Of a stretch of 13,166 nt of DNA, positions 6,206 to 12,716 are shown piece by piece. The position numbers and the translations under genes are program-made. The notes beneath the pieces were generated by a model. It did no database searches and was not told where the DNA came from. It saw only the letters and a program-made list of their open reading frames with translations. How positions within the stretch are numbered: the stretch's first letter is position 1; every line of letters begins with the position of its first letter. This DNA is from CALGFH01 sp045807325 (GTDB lineage: Bacteria; Actinomycetota; CALGFH01): assembly GCA_045807325.1 (NCBI GenBank), contig JBJMHP010000152.1:1-13166 (forward strand), written 5' to 3'.

Positions 6206-7348
6206 TCAATCCAGCGTGAGGCCCAACGGGGGCCCCAGCCGCACGGCCGTCCCCTCCCGTCTGGCCGACCCGCCCGGCCAGCCGGTCCCGTCGCCGTCGG
6301 CGGCCGCGGTGAGGGCCAGGACCCGGTCGGTGGCGGCGGCGTCGGGGACGGCCATGCCGGCCCGCCGGGCCGCCGCCCTCACCACCCGCCGCCCCAGGGC
6401 CACCGGGAGCGCCGCCAACGCCTCGGCGTCGAGCGCGAGGGACGGTGGGGCGGCCCCTACCGGGAGGGTAGCCGACGGCGGGATCGGGGGGTCGCCGCCG
6501 TCCACACCCCCCTCCCTCTCTCCACCCGAGCCGCCTTCCATGTCCCCACTCCTCTCCCGGTCCCCGGGTTGTGGCCCGGGCCGCCCCATGTGGGTCGTGG
6601 CGGCCAGGGTGGCGGCGACCAGGGGACCGAGCCAGTCGCGTTCGTCGGCGGCCAGGGTGGCGGTGCGGGCCAGGGTCCTGGTCGCGCCTGGGCGTAGCTC
6701 CTCCAGTAAAGGGAGCAGCCGGCTTCGGACCCGGTTGCGGAGGGGGCCGTCCTCGGCGTTGGTTGGGTCCTCACGCCAGGTCAGGCCGACGGCGGTGCAG
6801 GCGGCGTGGGTGTCGGCGCGGCGGACGCCGAGGAGGGGCCGTAGGAGGCGGCCGGTCCGGACCGTCATGCCGGCCAGGCCGTCGGGGCCGGCGCCTCGCA
6901 GGAGCTGGAGCAGGACCGTCTCGGCCTGGTCGTCCAGGGTGTGGCCGGTGGCCAGCCAGGCGCAGCCGAGCTCGCCGGCGGCCGGCCACAGGGCCGCGTA
7001 CCTGGCCGCCCTGGCGGCGGCCTCCGGGCCGACGGGGCGGTGGGGATCCAGGTCGCCCGGGGTGAGGGTCAGCACCCGGGTCGGGAGACCGAGGGCCTTG
7101 GCGTGGTCGGCCACGAAGGCGGCGTCGGCGGCTGAGCCGGGGCGCAGGCCGTGGTCGACGGTGAGGACGGCCAGCCGCCAGCCGCGCGGGCCGGCCAGGG
7201 TCCGCAGGGCGTGGAGCAGGGCCAGGGAGTCGGCCCCGCCGGAGACGGCGACCGCGACCCCGTCGCCGGTTGCCGGGGCCCCGGCCGCGGCCAGGGCCTT
7301 GGCGGCCAGGTCGGCGACCAGGCGGAGCTCGGCCGGCGCCCTGGTCAT
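6206..7348 (-). CDS. tilS: tRNA(Ile)-lysidine synthetase
   Basis: TilS attaches lysine to C34 of the CAU-anticodon isoleucine tRNA, switching both its codon reading and its charging from Met to Ile. It is essential in most bacteria. The N-type ATP pyrophosphatase PP-loop is SGGADS at 36-41. It is followed by VDHGLRPGSA at 64-73, ATGHTLDDQAETVLLQLLRG at 133-152 and LTWREDPTNAEDGPLRNRVR at 189-208, all typical of TilS. The 380-residue length suits actinobacterial forms, which are shorter than E. coli TilS. Residues about 253-302 are a Gly/Pro/Glu-rich, apparently disordered insert between the catalytic and C-terminal parts (see findings). The ATG at 7348 has only a weak GGGG motif upstream. A 60-base gap separates it from the metalloprotease gene. 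Confidence 0.94.
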   Translation of the reverse strand: MTRAPAELRLVADLAAKALAAAGAPATGDGVAVAVSGGADSLALLHALRTLAGPRGWRLAVLTVDHGLRPGSAADAAFVADHAKALGLPTRVLTLTPGDLDPHRPVGPEAAARAARYAALWPAAGELGCAWLATGHTLDDQAETVLLQLLRGAGPDGLAGMTVRTGRLLRPLLGVRRADTHAACTAVGLTWREDPTNAEDGPLRNRVRSRLLPLLEELRPGATRTLARTATLAADERDWLGPLVAATLAATTHMGRPGPQPGDRERSGDMEGGSGGEREGGVDGGDPPIPPSATLPVGAAPPSLALDAEALAALPVALGRRVVRAAARRAGMAVPDAAATDRVLALTAAADGDGTGWPGGSARREGTAVRLGPPLGLTLD

Positions 7349-7408
7349 GGCCGCCCCGCGACCCGACCCGGGCGAGCCGGCCGCCCCCAGGGCATGGCCG
7401 CCGTGACC

Positions 7409-8536
7409 CTAGCCGGCTCGGGCGAGCCAGCGGTCGGGGTCGCGGACCTCGTCCAGGGTGGGCAGGGCGGCCGGCTCGGCGAAGACCCCGTTGACGGTGG
7501 GCATGCCGCCGCGCTCGTACAGGCGGCGGATGAACTTCTCGCCCATGGCGTACTGGTCGAGCTTCTGGCGGAAGCCGAGGAGCTGCTGGATCAGGCGCTC
7601 GGCGGCGCCGGGGTCGTTGCGGCGGGCCCGCAGGGTGTCGTGCATGTGCTGGTGGTTGGGGACGAGGCGGTCGCCGAGCTGGTCCATCACGAACTCGCCG
7701 TGACCCTCGAGCACGGTCATGGTCGACTGGACCCGGTCGACGACGGCCCGCTGCTCGGGGGTGACCAGCAGGTCGAGCAGGTCGATCTTCTCCCCGCCAA
7801 TGACCCGCCTGGCCAGGCCCTGGAGGCGCTGGGTGAGGCGCCTGAGGGCCTCGTCGTCCACCTCCACCGACCCCAGGTACTCGTCCAGCAGGCCCTGGAT
7901 GTGGCCGGGCAGCCAGGGCACGCCCCGGAACTGGCGGCGGTGGGCGGTCTCGTGCAGGGCGATCCAGAGGCGGAAGTCGGCCGGGCGGAACCGGTGGCGC
8001 CGCTCGGTGGCGACGATGTTGGGGACCACGTACCAGACGGTGCCCTCGCCGTGGGCTCTGACGGGGAGCGGGGTCTCGCCGTTGGGCGAGGCGGCCTGGT
8101 CGGGGCCGGGCATGGGCAGGTCGTACTGGCCGAGGACGCGCTGGGCGACGTAGCCGAGCAGGGTGCCGGCCTGGGCGCCGGCGATGGCCCTGGTGCTGCT
8201 GCGCATGGCCGTGGGCATGGGGCCGCTGGCCTTCCAGGCCTTGCGCTCGGCCACCTTCTCGGCCAGGGGGCGCAGGATGCGGCGCAGGGTGGCCAGGTTG
8301 GCCTCGACCCACTGGCCGCGGTCGAGGGGCTCGGCCACCGGCGGCGGCAGGTCCCCGCCGAGGCCGGTGAACTCGGCCACGGCCCGGTCGGCGGCGGTCG
8401 ACAGCTCGGTGAACTGGCGTGACCAGGCGGCGCGGGCGGGCAGCTCCGACCCGCCGGCCACCCGGCGGCCGACCCGGGCGGCGAGCTGCCAGTCGACGAG
8501 CTCGGGAACGTCGGTGGGAAGGGCGGTCGAGACCAC
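7409..8536 (-). CDS. DUF2342 zinc-metalloprotease-like protein
   Basis: This 375-residue protein belongs to the actinobacterial DUF2342 family (zincin-like, also annotated as coenzyme F420 biosynthesis-associated). The homologue Rv3626c sits beside tilS in Mycobacterium. A metalloprotease motif HETAH is at 195-199 in WIALHETAHRRQF, and MTVLEGHGEFV at 273-283 offers a downstream glutamate (E277 or E281) as a third zinc ligand. An earlier helix-rich region includes VEANLATLRRILRPLAEKV. No signal peptide or membrane span is visible, so it is likely cytoplasmic. The GTG start at 8536 is supported by GGAG five bases upstream. Substrate and physiological role are not known to me. The F420 link is an annotation habit and nothing in this window supports it. 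Confidence 0.9.
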   Translation of the reverse strand: MVSTALPTDVPELVDWQLAARVGRRVAGGSELPARAAWSRQFTELSTAADRAVAEFTGLGGDLPPPVAEPLDRGQWVEANLATLRRILRPLAEKVAERKAWKASGPMPTAMRSSTRAIAGAQAGTLLGYVAQRVLGQYDLPMPGPDQAASPNGETPLPVRAHGEGTVWYVVPNIVATERRHRFRPADFRLWIALHETAHRRQFRGVPWLPGHIQGLLDEYLGSVEVDDEALRRLTQRLQGLARRVIGGEKIDLLDLLVTPEQRAVVDRVQSTMTVLEGHGEFVMDQLGDRLVPNHQHMHDTLRARRNDPGAAERLIQQLLGFRQKLDQYAMGEKFIRRLYERGGMPTVNGVFAEPAALPTLDEVRDPDRWLARAG

Positions 8537-8611
8537 GGTTGCTCCAGGAACGAGGCGACGTGCCGCTCCCAGGCTACGCCAGGGCGGCCGGTTCGGCGGG
8601 GGCGGGCCCTG

Positions 8612-9238
8612 TCAGGACTTGGGGCGGCCGAAGCCGGGCGAGAAGCGCACGTAGAGCGCGATCAGGCCAAGGGCGAGCAGCGCTCCCAGGGCGAACAGGC
8701 CCCAGCCGGCCCAGTAGATGGCCGGGCGGCCGGCCGAGGGGGGCGCGGCCGCGCTCGGGGGCTCCACCACCCCGCCGGCGGCGCCGCCGGCCGTGGTCGT
8801 GGTCGCGCCCCCGGCCGCCGCGCCGACCTGGATCACGCCCTTCATGCCGAGGGACACGTGCACCTGGCAGAAGTACGGGAACGTCCCGGCCTTGGGGAAC
8901 TTCACCTGGCAGGAGTCGCCGACCTTGGTCATGTGCGCCAGCGTGCAGCCGGAGTCGTCGAAGCGGTTGTCACCCTGCAGGTTCGACCCGTCGCCCGACA
9001 CCACCGGGTGGGTGGCCCCGCCGGCGACCCGGAAGGTGACCGTCCCGCCCGGCTTGATGGTGACGTCGGCCGGCTGCCACCTGTCCTGGGCGGTGCCGTC
9101 GATGGTGGCCTTGTTCGAGGCCGCCTGGGCGGCGGCCGGGCGCCCGGCGGCCAGGACCAGCCCGACGCCGAGCAGGGCGACGGCCAGGGCCAGGGGGAGG
9201 AGGCGGGGCGGCAGACTGCGGGCGACGGCGAAGGGCAT
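8612..9238 (-). CDS. Secreted, C-terminally anchored blue-copper (plastocyanin-like) protein
   Basis: The 208-residue product begins with a signal peptide (basic RSLPPR, hydrophobic LLPLALAVALLGVGLVLA, likely cleavage after AQA near 39). A cupredoxin domain follows at about 42-138. The type 1 copper ligands are H77 in ATHPVV, then C124, H127 and M132 in YFCQVHVSLGM, the plastocyanin spacing CxxHxxxxM. C98 and C110 could form a disulfide. A Gly/Thr/Pro-rich linker (139-172) leads to a membrane helix at 173-196 and a short basic tail, so the copper domain should face outward. The ATG at 9238 is chosen over an upstream GTG at 9397 because the signal peptide starts there and AGGAG lies 11 bases upstream. 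It probably carries electrons at the cell surface. The redox partner is not in view. Confidence 0.9.
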   Translation of the reverse strand: MPFAVARSLPPRLLPLALAVALLGVGLVLAAGRPAAAQAASNKATIDGTAQDRWQPADVTIKPGGTVTFRVAGGATHPVVSGDGSNLQGDNRFDDSGCTLAHMTKVGDSCQVKFPKAGTFPYFCQVHVSLGMKGVIQVGAAAGGATTTTAGGAAGGVVEPPSAAAPPSAGRPAIYWAGWGLFALGALLALGLIALYVRFSPGFGRPKS

Positions 9239-9263
9239 GCTGCGGTGCGCTCCTGTCGGGGTC

Positions 9264-9291
9264 CCGGGGGCCGTCCAGCCTCGGCCCCCGG
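9264..9291. repeat. Perfect 9-bp inverted repeat in the leader of the blue-copper gene
   Basis: CCGGGGGCC (9264-9272) and GGCCCCCGG (9283-9291) flank a 10-base loop. It lies between the proposed promoter at 9318-9326 and the ATG at 9238, so it would be transcribed into the 5' leader. It may be an RNA hairpin or an operator. Confidence 0.55.
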
Positions 9292-9317
9292 TCGGGATCG
9301 TTCGGCTTGGCGGCGGG

Positions 9318-9326
9318 ATTGTAGCA
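9318..9326 (-). promoter_or_regulatory. Extended -10 promoter for the blue-copper gene
   Basis: On the minus strand this reads TGCTACAAT: a TACAAT -10 element (five of six to TATAAT) preceded by the TGN of an extended -10. No good -35 is seen at normal spacing, as expected for extended -10 promoters. The predicted leader is about 70 bases and contains the inverted repeat. Confidence 0.45.
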
Positions 9327-9406
9327 ACTGCGACCCAGGTCAGCGCGGGCGGGCGAGGCCGGCGGCCGCTGTCGCTGTCCTCAAGCGGGTGGTGCACAAT
9401 CCTGGC

Positions 9407-9700
9407 GTGAACAGAGCCGGAGCGCAGCGGGGGGCCACCGCCGTCGCCTATGCGGTGATGGTCGCGATCCTCGCGCTGCTGCTGGTCGGCGGGATCTTCG
9501 TGCTCTCCGACAGCGTCAAGAGCGCCTTCACCGGCGGCGCCGAGTGCGTGGCCAGCCCCGGGACCTGCGAGGGCGACGGCGGGGGCGGCGGGGGCTCTGG
9601 CGGCGGAGGGGGCGGCGGCGGGGGCGGCACGAGCTCGTCGACCGACTCGACCGGGCCGGCGTCGACCACCACCTCGACCACCACGACGACCGCTCCCTGA
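9407..9700 (+). CDS. Flp-pilin-like membrane protein with Gly-rich and Thr-rich tail
   Basis: This 97-residue protein has a short polar start (VNRAGAQRG) followed by ATAVAYAVMVAILALLLVGG, close to the Flp/TadE prepilin processing site and hydrophobic helix (usual form GATAVEYAL). Cleavage would be after G9. The Glu normally at mature position 5 is Ala (A14), while Tyr at +6 is kept. After the helix come SDSVKSAFTGG, two cysteines (C47, C54), runs of six and ten glycines, and a Ser/Thr tail ending in TTTSTTTTTAP. Typical Flp pilins stop soon after the helix. The GTG start has no clear Shine-Dalgarno motif. CACAAT six bases upstream could be a -10 of a leaderless transcript. No other tad or pilus genes are visible, so it may be a minor pilin-like or surface protein. 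Confidence 0.75.
   Translation: MNRAGAQRGATAVAYAVMVAILALLLVGGIFVLSDSVKSAFTGGAECVASPGTCEGDGGGGGGSGGGGGGGGGGTSSSTDSTGPASTTTSTTTTTAP
9578..9628 (+). repeat. GGN low-complexity tract coding poly-glycine
   Basis: An almost pure G/C run of GGC/GGG/GGA codons encodes six Gly, one Ser and ten Gly in the tail of the Flp-like gene. Such tracts tend to change length by slippage. Confidence 0.8.
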
Positions 9701-9711
9701 GCGGGCCGACG

Positions 9712-10032
9712 CTACTCCCTGCCCAGGCGCCGCAGGCCGGTCGTGGCCACCTGCTGGAGGGCCTCCAGCTGGGCGGCCAGGACCTTGGCCCCCCGGTCGG
9801 ACAGCCGGTAGGGGCGGCGGCGGTCGTCGGCCGGCAGGGCCTCGATCAGCCCCTGGTGCTGGAGCCGGGCCAGGGCGCCGTACAGCGTCCCCGGGCCGAG
9901 GACCACCCCGGCGAACCGCTGGATGTCCTTGGTCATGGCGTACCCGTGCTTGGGGCCGTCGGCCAGGCTGGACATCACCAGCAACGACGGGTCGGAGAAC
10001 CGCCCGTGGTCACCGAGGTCGCCAAGCCCCAT
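9712..10032 (-). CDS. PadR-family transcriptional regulator
   Basis: This 106-residue single-domain protein shows the PadR winged-helix pattern: PSLLVMSSLADGPKHGYAMT at 15-34, VLGPGTLYGALARLQHQGLI at 44-63, and a wing containing RRRPYRLSDRGAKVL. The C-terminal dimerisation helix is short (AAQLEALQQVATTGLRRL), as in PadR subfamily 2 proteins. PadR proteins are usually repressors released by small molecules or phenolic compounds and often control a neighbouring membrane protein. The ATG at 10032 has a strong GGAGG about six bases upstream. The gene is convergent with the Flp-like gene (11 bases apart) and divergent from the small membrane protein and second blue-copper gene, which are natural candidate targets. 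No clear PadR operator palindrome was found in the divergent gap. Confidence 0.92.
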   Translation of the reverse strand: MGLGDLGDHGRFSDPSLLVMSSLADGPKHGYAMTKDIQRFAGVVLGPGTLYGALARLQHQGLIEALPADDRRRPYRLSDRGAKVLAAQLEALQQVATTGLRRLGRE

Positions 10033-10062
10033 GCACCCCTCCCCCGAAGGACGCCAGCCCCA

Positions 10063-10091
10063 AGTGTCCGGGCACCACCGACCACGGTCAA
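10063..10091 (-). promoter_or_regulatory. Possible promoter of the PadR gene
   Basis: On the minus strand TTGACC (10091-10086, five of six to TTGACA), an exact 17-base spacer and GACACT (10068-10063, three of six to TATAAT) lie 30 bases before the PadR ATG. The -35 and the spacing are good and the -10 is weak. Autoregulation would place a PadR site near here. Confidence 0.4.
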
Positions 10092-10162
10092 GCGCGGGCG
10101 CCGAGCCGGTCGGGGAATCCTGCTACCTTGCCGCTATCGACGTCTCGAGGCGAGGTGGGACG

Positions 10163-10363
10163 ATGCGGATCAGGAAACGTCTTGCACAGCTCGCGGTCAT
10201 CATGGTGGCCCTGCCGCTGGTCGGCTGGGGCCTGGAGGAGCTGGCCAAGCGGGCCGAGGAGCGCCGGCCCGGCTCCGGCAGGTGGCTGCGCCAGGGCTCG
10301 GACCTGGCCCACGGCTTCGGCCGGGGGCCGCTGTCGAGCCGGCTCCGCAGCCCCCGCCCCTGA
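10163..10363 (+). CDS. Small membrane-tethered protein of unknown function
   Basis: This 66-residue frame begins at ATG 10163 with GAGG seven bases upstream. The N terminus RIRKRLAQ is basic and followed by a hydrophobic stretch LAVIMVALPLVGWGLEELA, which could be a signal anchor. The rest is charged and arginine/glycine-rich (KRAEERRPGSGRWLRQGSDL, then HGFGRGPLSSRLRSPRP), probably cytoplasmic or RNA/lipid-facing. No family is recognised. It ends 26 bases before the blue-copper/multi-span gene on the same strand, so the two probably share a transcript starting in the gap after the PadR gene. A longer upstream frame exists but has no supporting start. Confidence 0.6.
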   Translation: MRIRKRLAQLAVIMVALPLVGWGLEELAKRAEERRPGSGRWLRQGSDLAHGFGRGPLSSRLRSPRP

Positions 10364-10389
10364 CCGCCGAGCCGGGACCTGGGAGGAGC

Positions 10390-11133
10390 ATGCGGACCGC
10401 CCCACGCCTCGGCTCAGGACTGGTGGGATGGCGCCGACTGGCCGTCGTGGCCGCCCTGGCCAACATCGTGGTGCTGCTCGGCTACGGCCTGACCAGGGGC
10501 GACCGGGAGGCGCTGGCCTTCGCCGCGATCATGCTGGTCGGCCTCGGCCTGCTCCGGGTCGGCAGCGGGCTGCTCGGCCCGGTGGTGCTGGCCGCCCTGT
10601 TCGTGAACATCGAGTTCTGGATGTTCCCGGCGGCCCAGGGCAACGCCATCTACCGGGTCGGGCTGATCGACCTGCTGGTCCCGGGGTCGCTGGTCGCCTT
10701 CTCCCTGGCCGGCTTCATCGGGGCCGTCGGCGGGGTCATCCATCACCACGACCAGGCGGCCGGGCGGGGGACGGCCGGCCCGACCGGGGTCCTGGCGGTG
10801 GTGTTCGTCATGGCCAGCCTGGGCCTGGTCTGGGCCATGACCAAGGCCGCCCCCGAGGTCGCCCCCCAGGGAGCGCAGGAGGTCCAGGCGATCAACATCG
10901 CCTATGACCCCAAGACGCTCCAGGCGCCGGGCGGCAAGGTGACGGTGGCGCTGCGCAACCGCGACCTGTTCTGGCACACCTTCACCATCGACCGGCTGGG
11001 CGTGGAGATCAGGACGCCGGTGGGACGGCTGCGCTCGGCCACCTTCGAGGCCCGGCCGGGCACCTACTCCTTCTCCTGCCGCATCCCCGGGCATGCCGCC
11101 CTGGGGATGCGCGGCACGCTCACCGTGCGGTGA
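10390..11133 (+). CDS. Multi-span membrane protein with C-terminal blue-copper domain
   Basis: This 247-residue protein starts at ATG 10390, three to four bases after GGAGG. About five hydrophobic segments cover roughly 17-33, 40-56, 60-78, 98-117 and 133-151, with IHHHD at 118-121 just after the fourth. The C-terminal 95 residues form a cupredoxin domain with type 1 copper ligands H196 in LFWHTFTI, then C230, H235 and M240 in SFSCRIPGHAALGM. Here the Cys-His gap is four residues, unlike the two in the other blue-copper protein of this window. An odd number of spans would put the copper domain on the outer face. The transmembrane half is not a family I can name. A role in membrane-linked electron transfer or copper handling is inferred from the domain only. 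Confidence 0.85.
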   Translation: MRTAPRLGSGLVGWRRLAVVAALANIVVLLGYGLTRGDREALAFAAIMLVGLGLLRVGSGLLGPVVLAALFVNIEFWMFPAAQGNAIYRVGLIDLLVPGSLVAFSLAGFIGAVGGVIHHHDQAAGRGTAGPTGVLAVVFVMASLGLVWAMTKAAPEVAPQGAQEVQAINIAYDPKTLQAPGGKVTVALRNRDLFWHTFTIDRLGVEIRTPVGRLRSATFEARPGTYSFSCRIPGHAALGMRGTLTVR

Positions 11134-11192
11134 CGGCATCGACCGGACCAGTCCTGGGTATTGACCTGCTGGCGCCTCGGCTCTGAACGCTC

Positions 11193-11210
11193 CCCCGGGC
11201 AGGGCCGGGG
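11193..11210 (+). terminator. GC hairpin between blue-copper and hemolysin III genes
   Basis: CCCCGG (11193-11198) and CCGGGG (11205-11210) make a 6-bp stem with a 6-base loop, 60 bases after the blue-copper stop in a 124-base gap. There is no T tract. It is a possible terminator of the preceding gene. Confidence 0.3.
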
Positions 11211-11257
11211 CGTCACTCAACCTCGCGGAACGACGGCGATGAGGGGGTGGTGACGAG

Positions 11258-11926
11258 ATGAGCGACGACGCCATCCCCCATCCCCGGCCGACCCGCCCCC
11301 GGCTGCGTGGCCGGCTCCACCAGATCGCCTTCCTGGTCTCGCTGCCGGCCGGGGCGGCCCTGCTGGTGGCCGCCGGCTCCGGCCGGGCCCGCCTGGCCGC
11401 GCTGGTCTACGTGGTCAGCCTGGCCGCCATGTTCGGCACCAGCGCCGCCCTGCACGGCCGGCACTGGTCGCCGAGGGCGTGGCTGCGGATGGACCGGCTC
11501 GACCGGGCGATGATCTACGTGCTCATCGCCGGCAGCTGGACGCCGGTGATCCTGCTCGCGCTCCGCCCGGGCTGGCGGGTCGCCTTCCTGGCCCTGGTCT
11601 GGACGGTGGCCGCCGCCGGCATCGTCCTGGTGCTGCTGCGGACGGCGAACCCGGTCGTCGGCCTGACCCGCATGCTCCTGTACCTGGGGCTCGGCTGGGT
11701 CTCGGTGCTGCTGCTGCCCCAGCTGGTGGGCACGCTCGGCCTCGGCAAGGTCAGCCTGGCCATGGTCGGCGGCCTGTTCTACACCGTGGGCGTGGTCGTG
11801 CTGATCCGCCAGCGCCCCGACCCGGTCCCGGACGTCTTCGGCTACCACGAGGTGTGGCACGCCCTCACCGTGGCCGCCGGGGCCTGCCACTTCGCCTTCA
11901 TCTGGCTGCTGGCCACCGCCGGCTGA
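11258..11926 (+). CDS. Hemolysin III / PAQR-like membrane protein
   Basis: The 222-residue protein has about seven hydrophobic segments and the conserved metal-site pattern of the HlyIII/YqfA/PAQR superfamily: SAALHGRHW with H66, RLDRAMIYVLIAGSWTP with D82, and FGYHEVWHALTVAAGACHF with H197 and H201. In characterised PAQR proteins these residues bind zinc near the inner leaflet. Bacterial members have been linked to membrane fluidity and energy homeostasis, and the hemolysin name comes from a Bacillus member. The ATG at 11258 is preceded by a GAGGGGGTGG purine-rich stretch. The gene stands alone on the plus strand, with hairpins on both sides. All key residues are present. Confidence 0.93.
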   Translation: MSDDAIPHPRPTRPRLRGRLHQIAFLVSLPAGAALLVAAGSGRARLAALVYVVSLAAMFGTSAALHGRHWSPRAWLRMDRLDRAMIYVLIAGSWTPVILLALRPGWRVAFLALVWTVAAAGIVLVLLRTANPVVGLTRMLLYLGLGWVSVLLLPQLVGTLGLGKVSLAMVGGLFYTVGVVVLIRQRPDPVPDVFGYHEVWHALTVAAGACHFAFIWLLATAG

Positions 11927-11931
11927 GCCCT

Positions 11932-11962
11932 GGCCCCGGGGATGTCCCCGAGGGCCGGGGCC
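11932..11962 (+). terminator. Strong GC hairpin after the hemolysin III gene
   Basis: GGCCCCGG (11932-11939) pairs perfectly with CCGGGGCC (11955-11962), an 8-bp stem beginning six bases after the stop codon. An inner GGGG/CCCC pairing is an alternative. No T tract follows, which is common in high-GC actinobacteria. Confidence 0.5.
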
Positions 11963-12059
11963 GAAGTCCAGGGACGGGTCCAGGGTCGACCCCGATGTCA
12001 CCGCCCCGGCGTTCGGCGACCCTGCTCCTCGGAGCGGGGACGAGACGCCGGGAGGGACC

Positions 12060-12716
12060 ATGGGACAGCTCGCCGAGAGCCTGCTCGGACTGTCCGGCTG
12101 GGCGGCCCTGGCCTTCCTGTTCGTCCTCCCGGCCCTTGAGGCCCCGGCCTTCCTCGGCCTGGTCCTGCCGGGCGAGGTCGCCCTGATCCTGGGCGGGGTG
12201 CTCGCCGCCCAGGACCGCATCCCCCTGGCCGCCGCCCTGGCCGTCGGCACCGCCGGCGCCCTGGCCGGCGACACGGCCGGCTACTGGATCGGCCGGCGCT
12301 GGGGCCCGTGGCTGCTGGCCACCCGCCTGGGCCGCCGGGTCGGCCCGGCCCGCCTGCACCGGGTCGAGTCCCTGCTCACCAGGGGCGGCGGCGGGCCCCT
12401 GTTCGTGGGCCGCTGCACCGCCGGGGTCCGGGTCGTGCTCCCCGGCCTGGCCGGCATGCTCGGCCTGCGCTACCGGGTCTTCGCGGCCTGGACCGGGGCG
12501 GCCGCGACCCTCTGGGCGGTGGCCCACGTCCTGCTCGGCTTCGCCGCCGGGGCCAGCTGGCGCCACGTCGACCGGCTCACCGGCAGGGTCGGCCTGGCCG
12601 TGGCCCTGGCCGTCGTGGTCGCCGGGGCCGTCAGCTGGCTGCGCCGCCGGGCAGGTGGAAGTCGCGCAGCCGCTCGAGCTCGGGCGGCAGCCAGCTCGGC
12701 CCCGCCTCCGTGGTGA
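12060..12716 (+). CDS. DedA-family membrane protein
   Basis: DedA (VTT/SNARE-associated) proteins are integral membrane proteins, several of which act as lipid flippases, for example for undecaprenyl phosphate or phosphatidylethanolamine. The 218-residue product shows ALEAPAFLGLVLPGE at 25-39, GDTAGYWIGRRWG at 70-82, and the signature FVGRCTAGVRVVLPGLAG at 115-132, including the conserved R-x-x-x-x-P core. A last helix covers about 176-194. The start ATG 12060 follows GGAGG by four bases. The final 28 residues (GSRAAARARAAASSAPPPW at the end) are low-complexity and lie over the 3' end of the opposite-strand aminotransferase gene, so they are probably overprinted rather than conserved. A 133-base gap with GC hairpins separates it from the hemolysin III gene. 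Confidence 0.93.
   Translation: MGQLAESLLGLSGWAALAFLFVLPALEAPAFLGLVLPGEVALILGGVLAAQDRIPLAAALAVGTAGALAGDTAGYWIGRRWGPWLLATRLGRRVGPARLHRVESLLTRGGGGPLFVGRCTAGVRVVLPGLAGMLGLRYRVFAAWTGAAATLWAVAHVLLGFAAGASWRHVDRLTGRVGLAVALAVVVAGAVSWLRRRAGGSRAAARARAAASSAPPPW

Noticed and set aside
6771..8312. Long minus-strand frame over tilS and the metalloprotease gene
   Set aside because: It is an Arg/Pro/Gly/His-rich out-of-frame reading of two well-supported genes and has no plausible start site.
8612..9397. 53-residue longer N terminus of the first blue-copper protein
   Set aside because: The extension crosses the promoter and inverted repeat, and the signal peptide begins at the internal ATG 9238.
9578..9628. 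Gly-coding tract as a CRISPR or tandem repeat array
   Set aside because: It is a simple GGN codon run in a coding frame, with no spacers or repeat units.
11161..11190. TTGACC as a -35 element for the hemolysin III gene
   Set aside because: No acceptable -10 is found 16-19 bases downstream (best is TGAACG).
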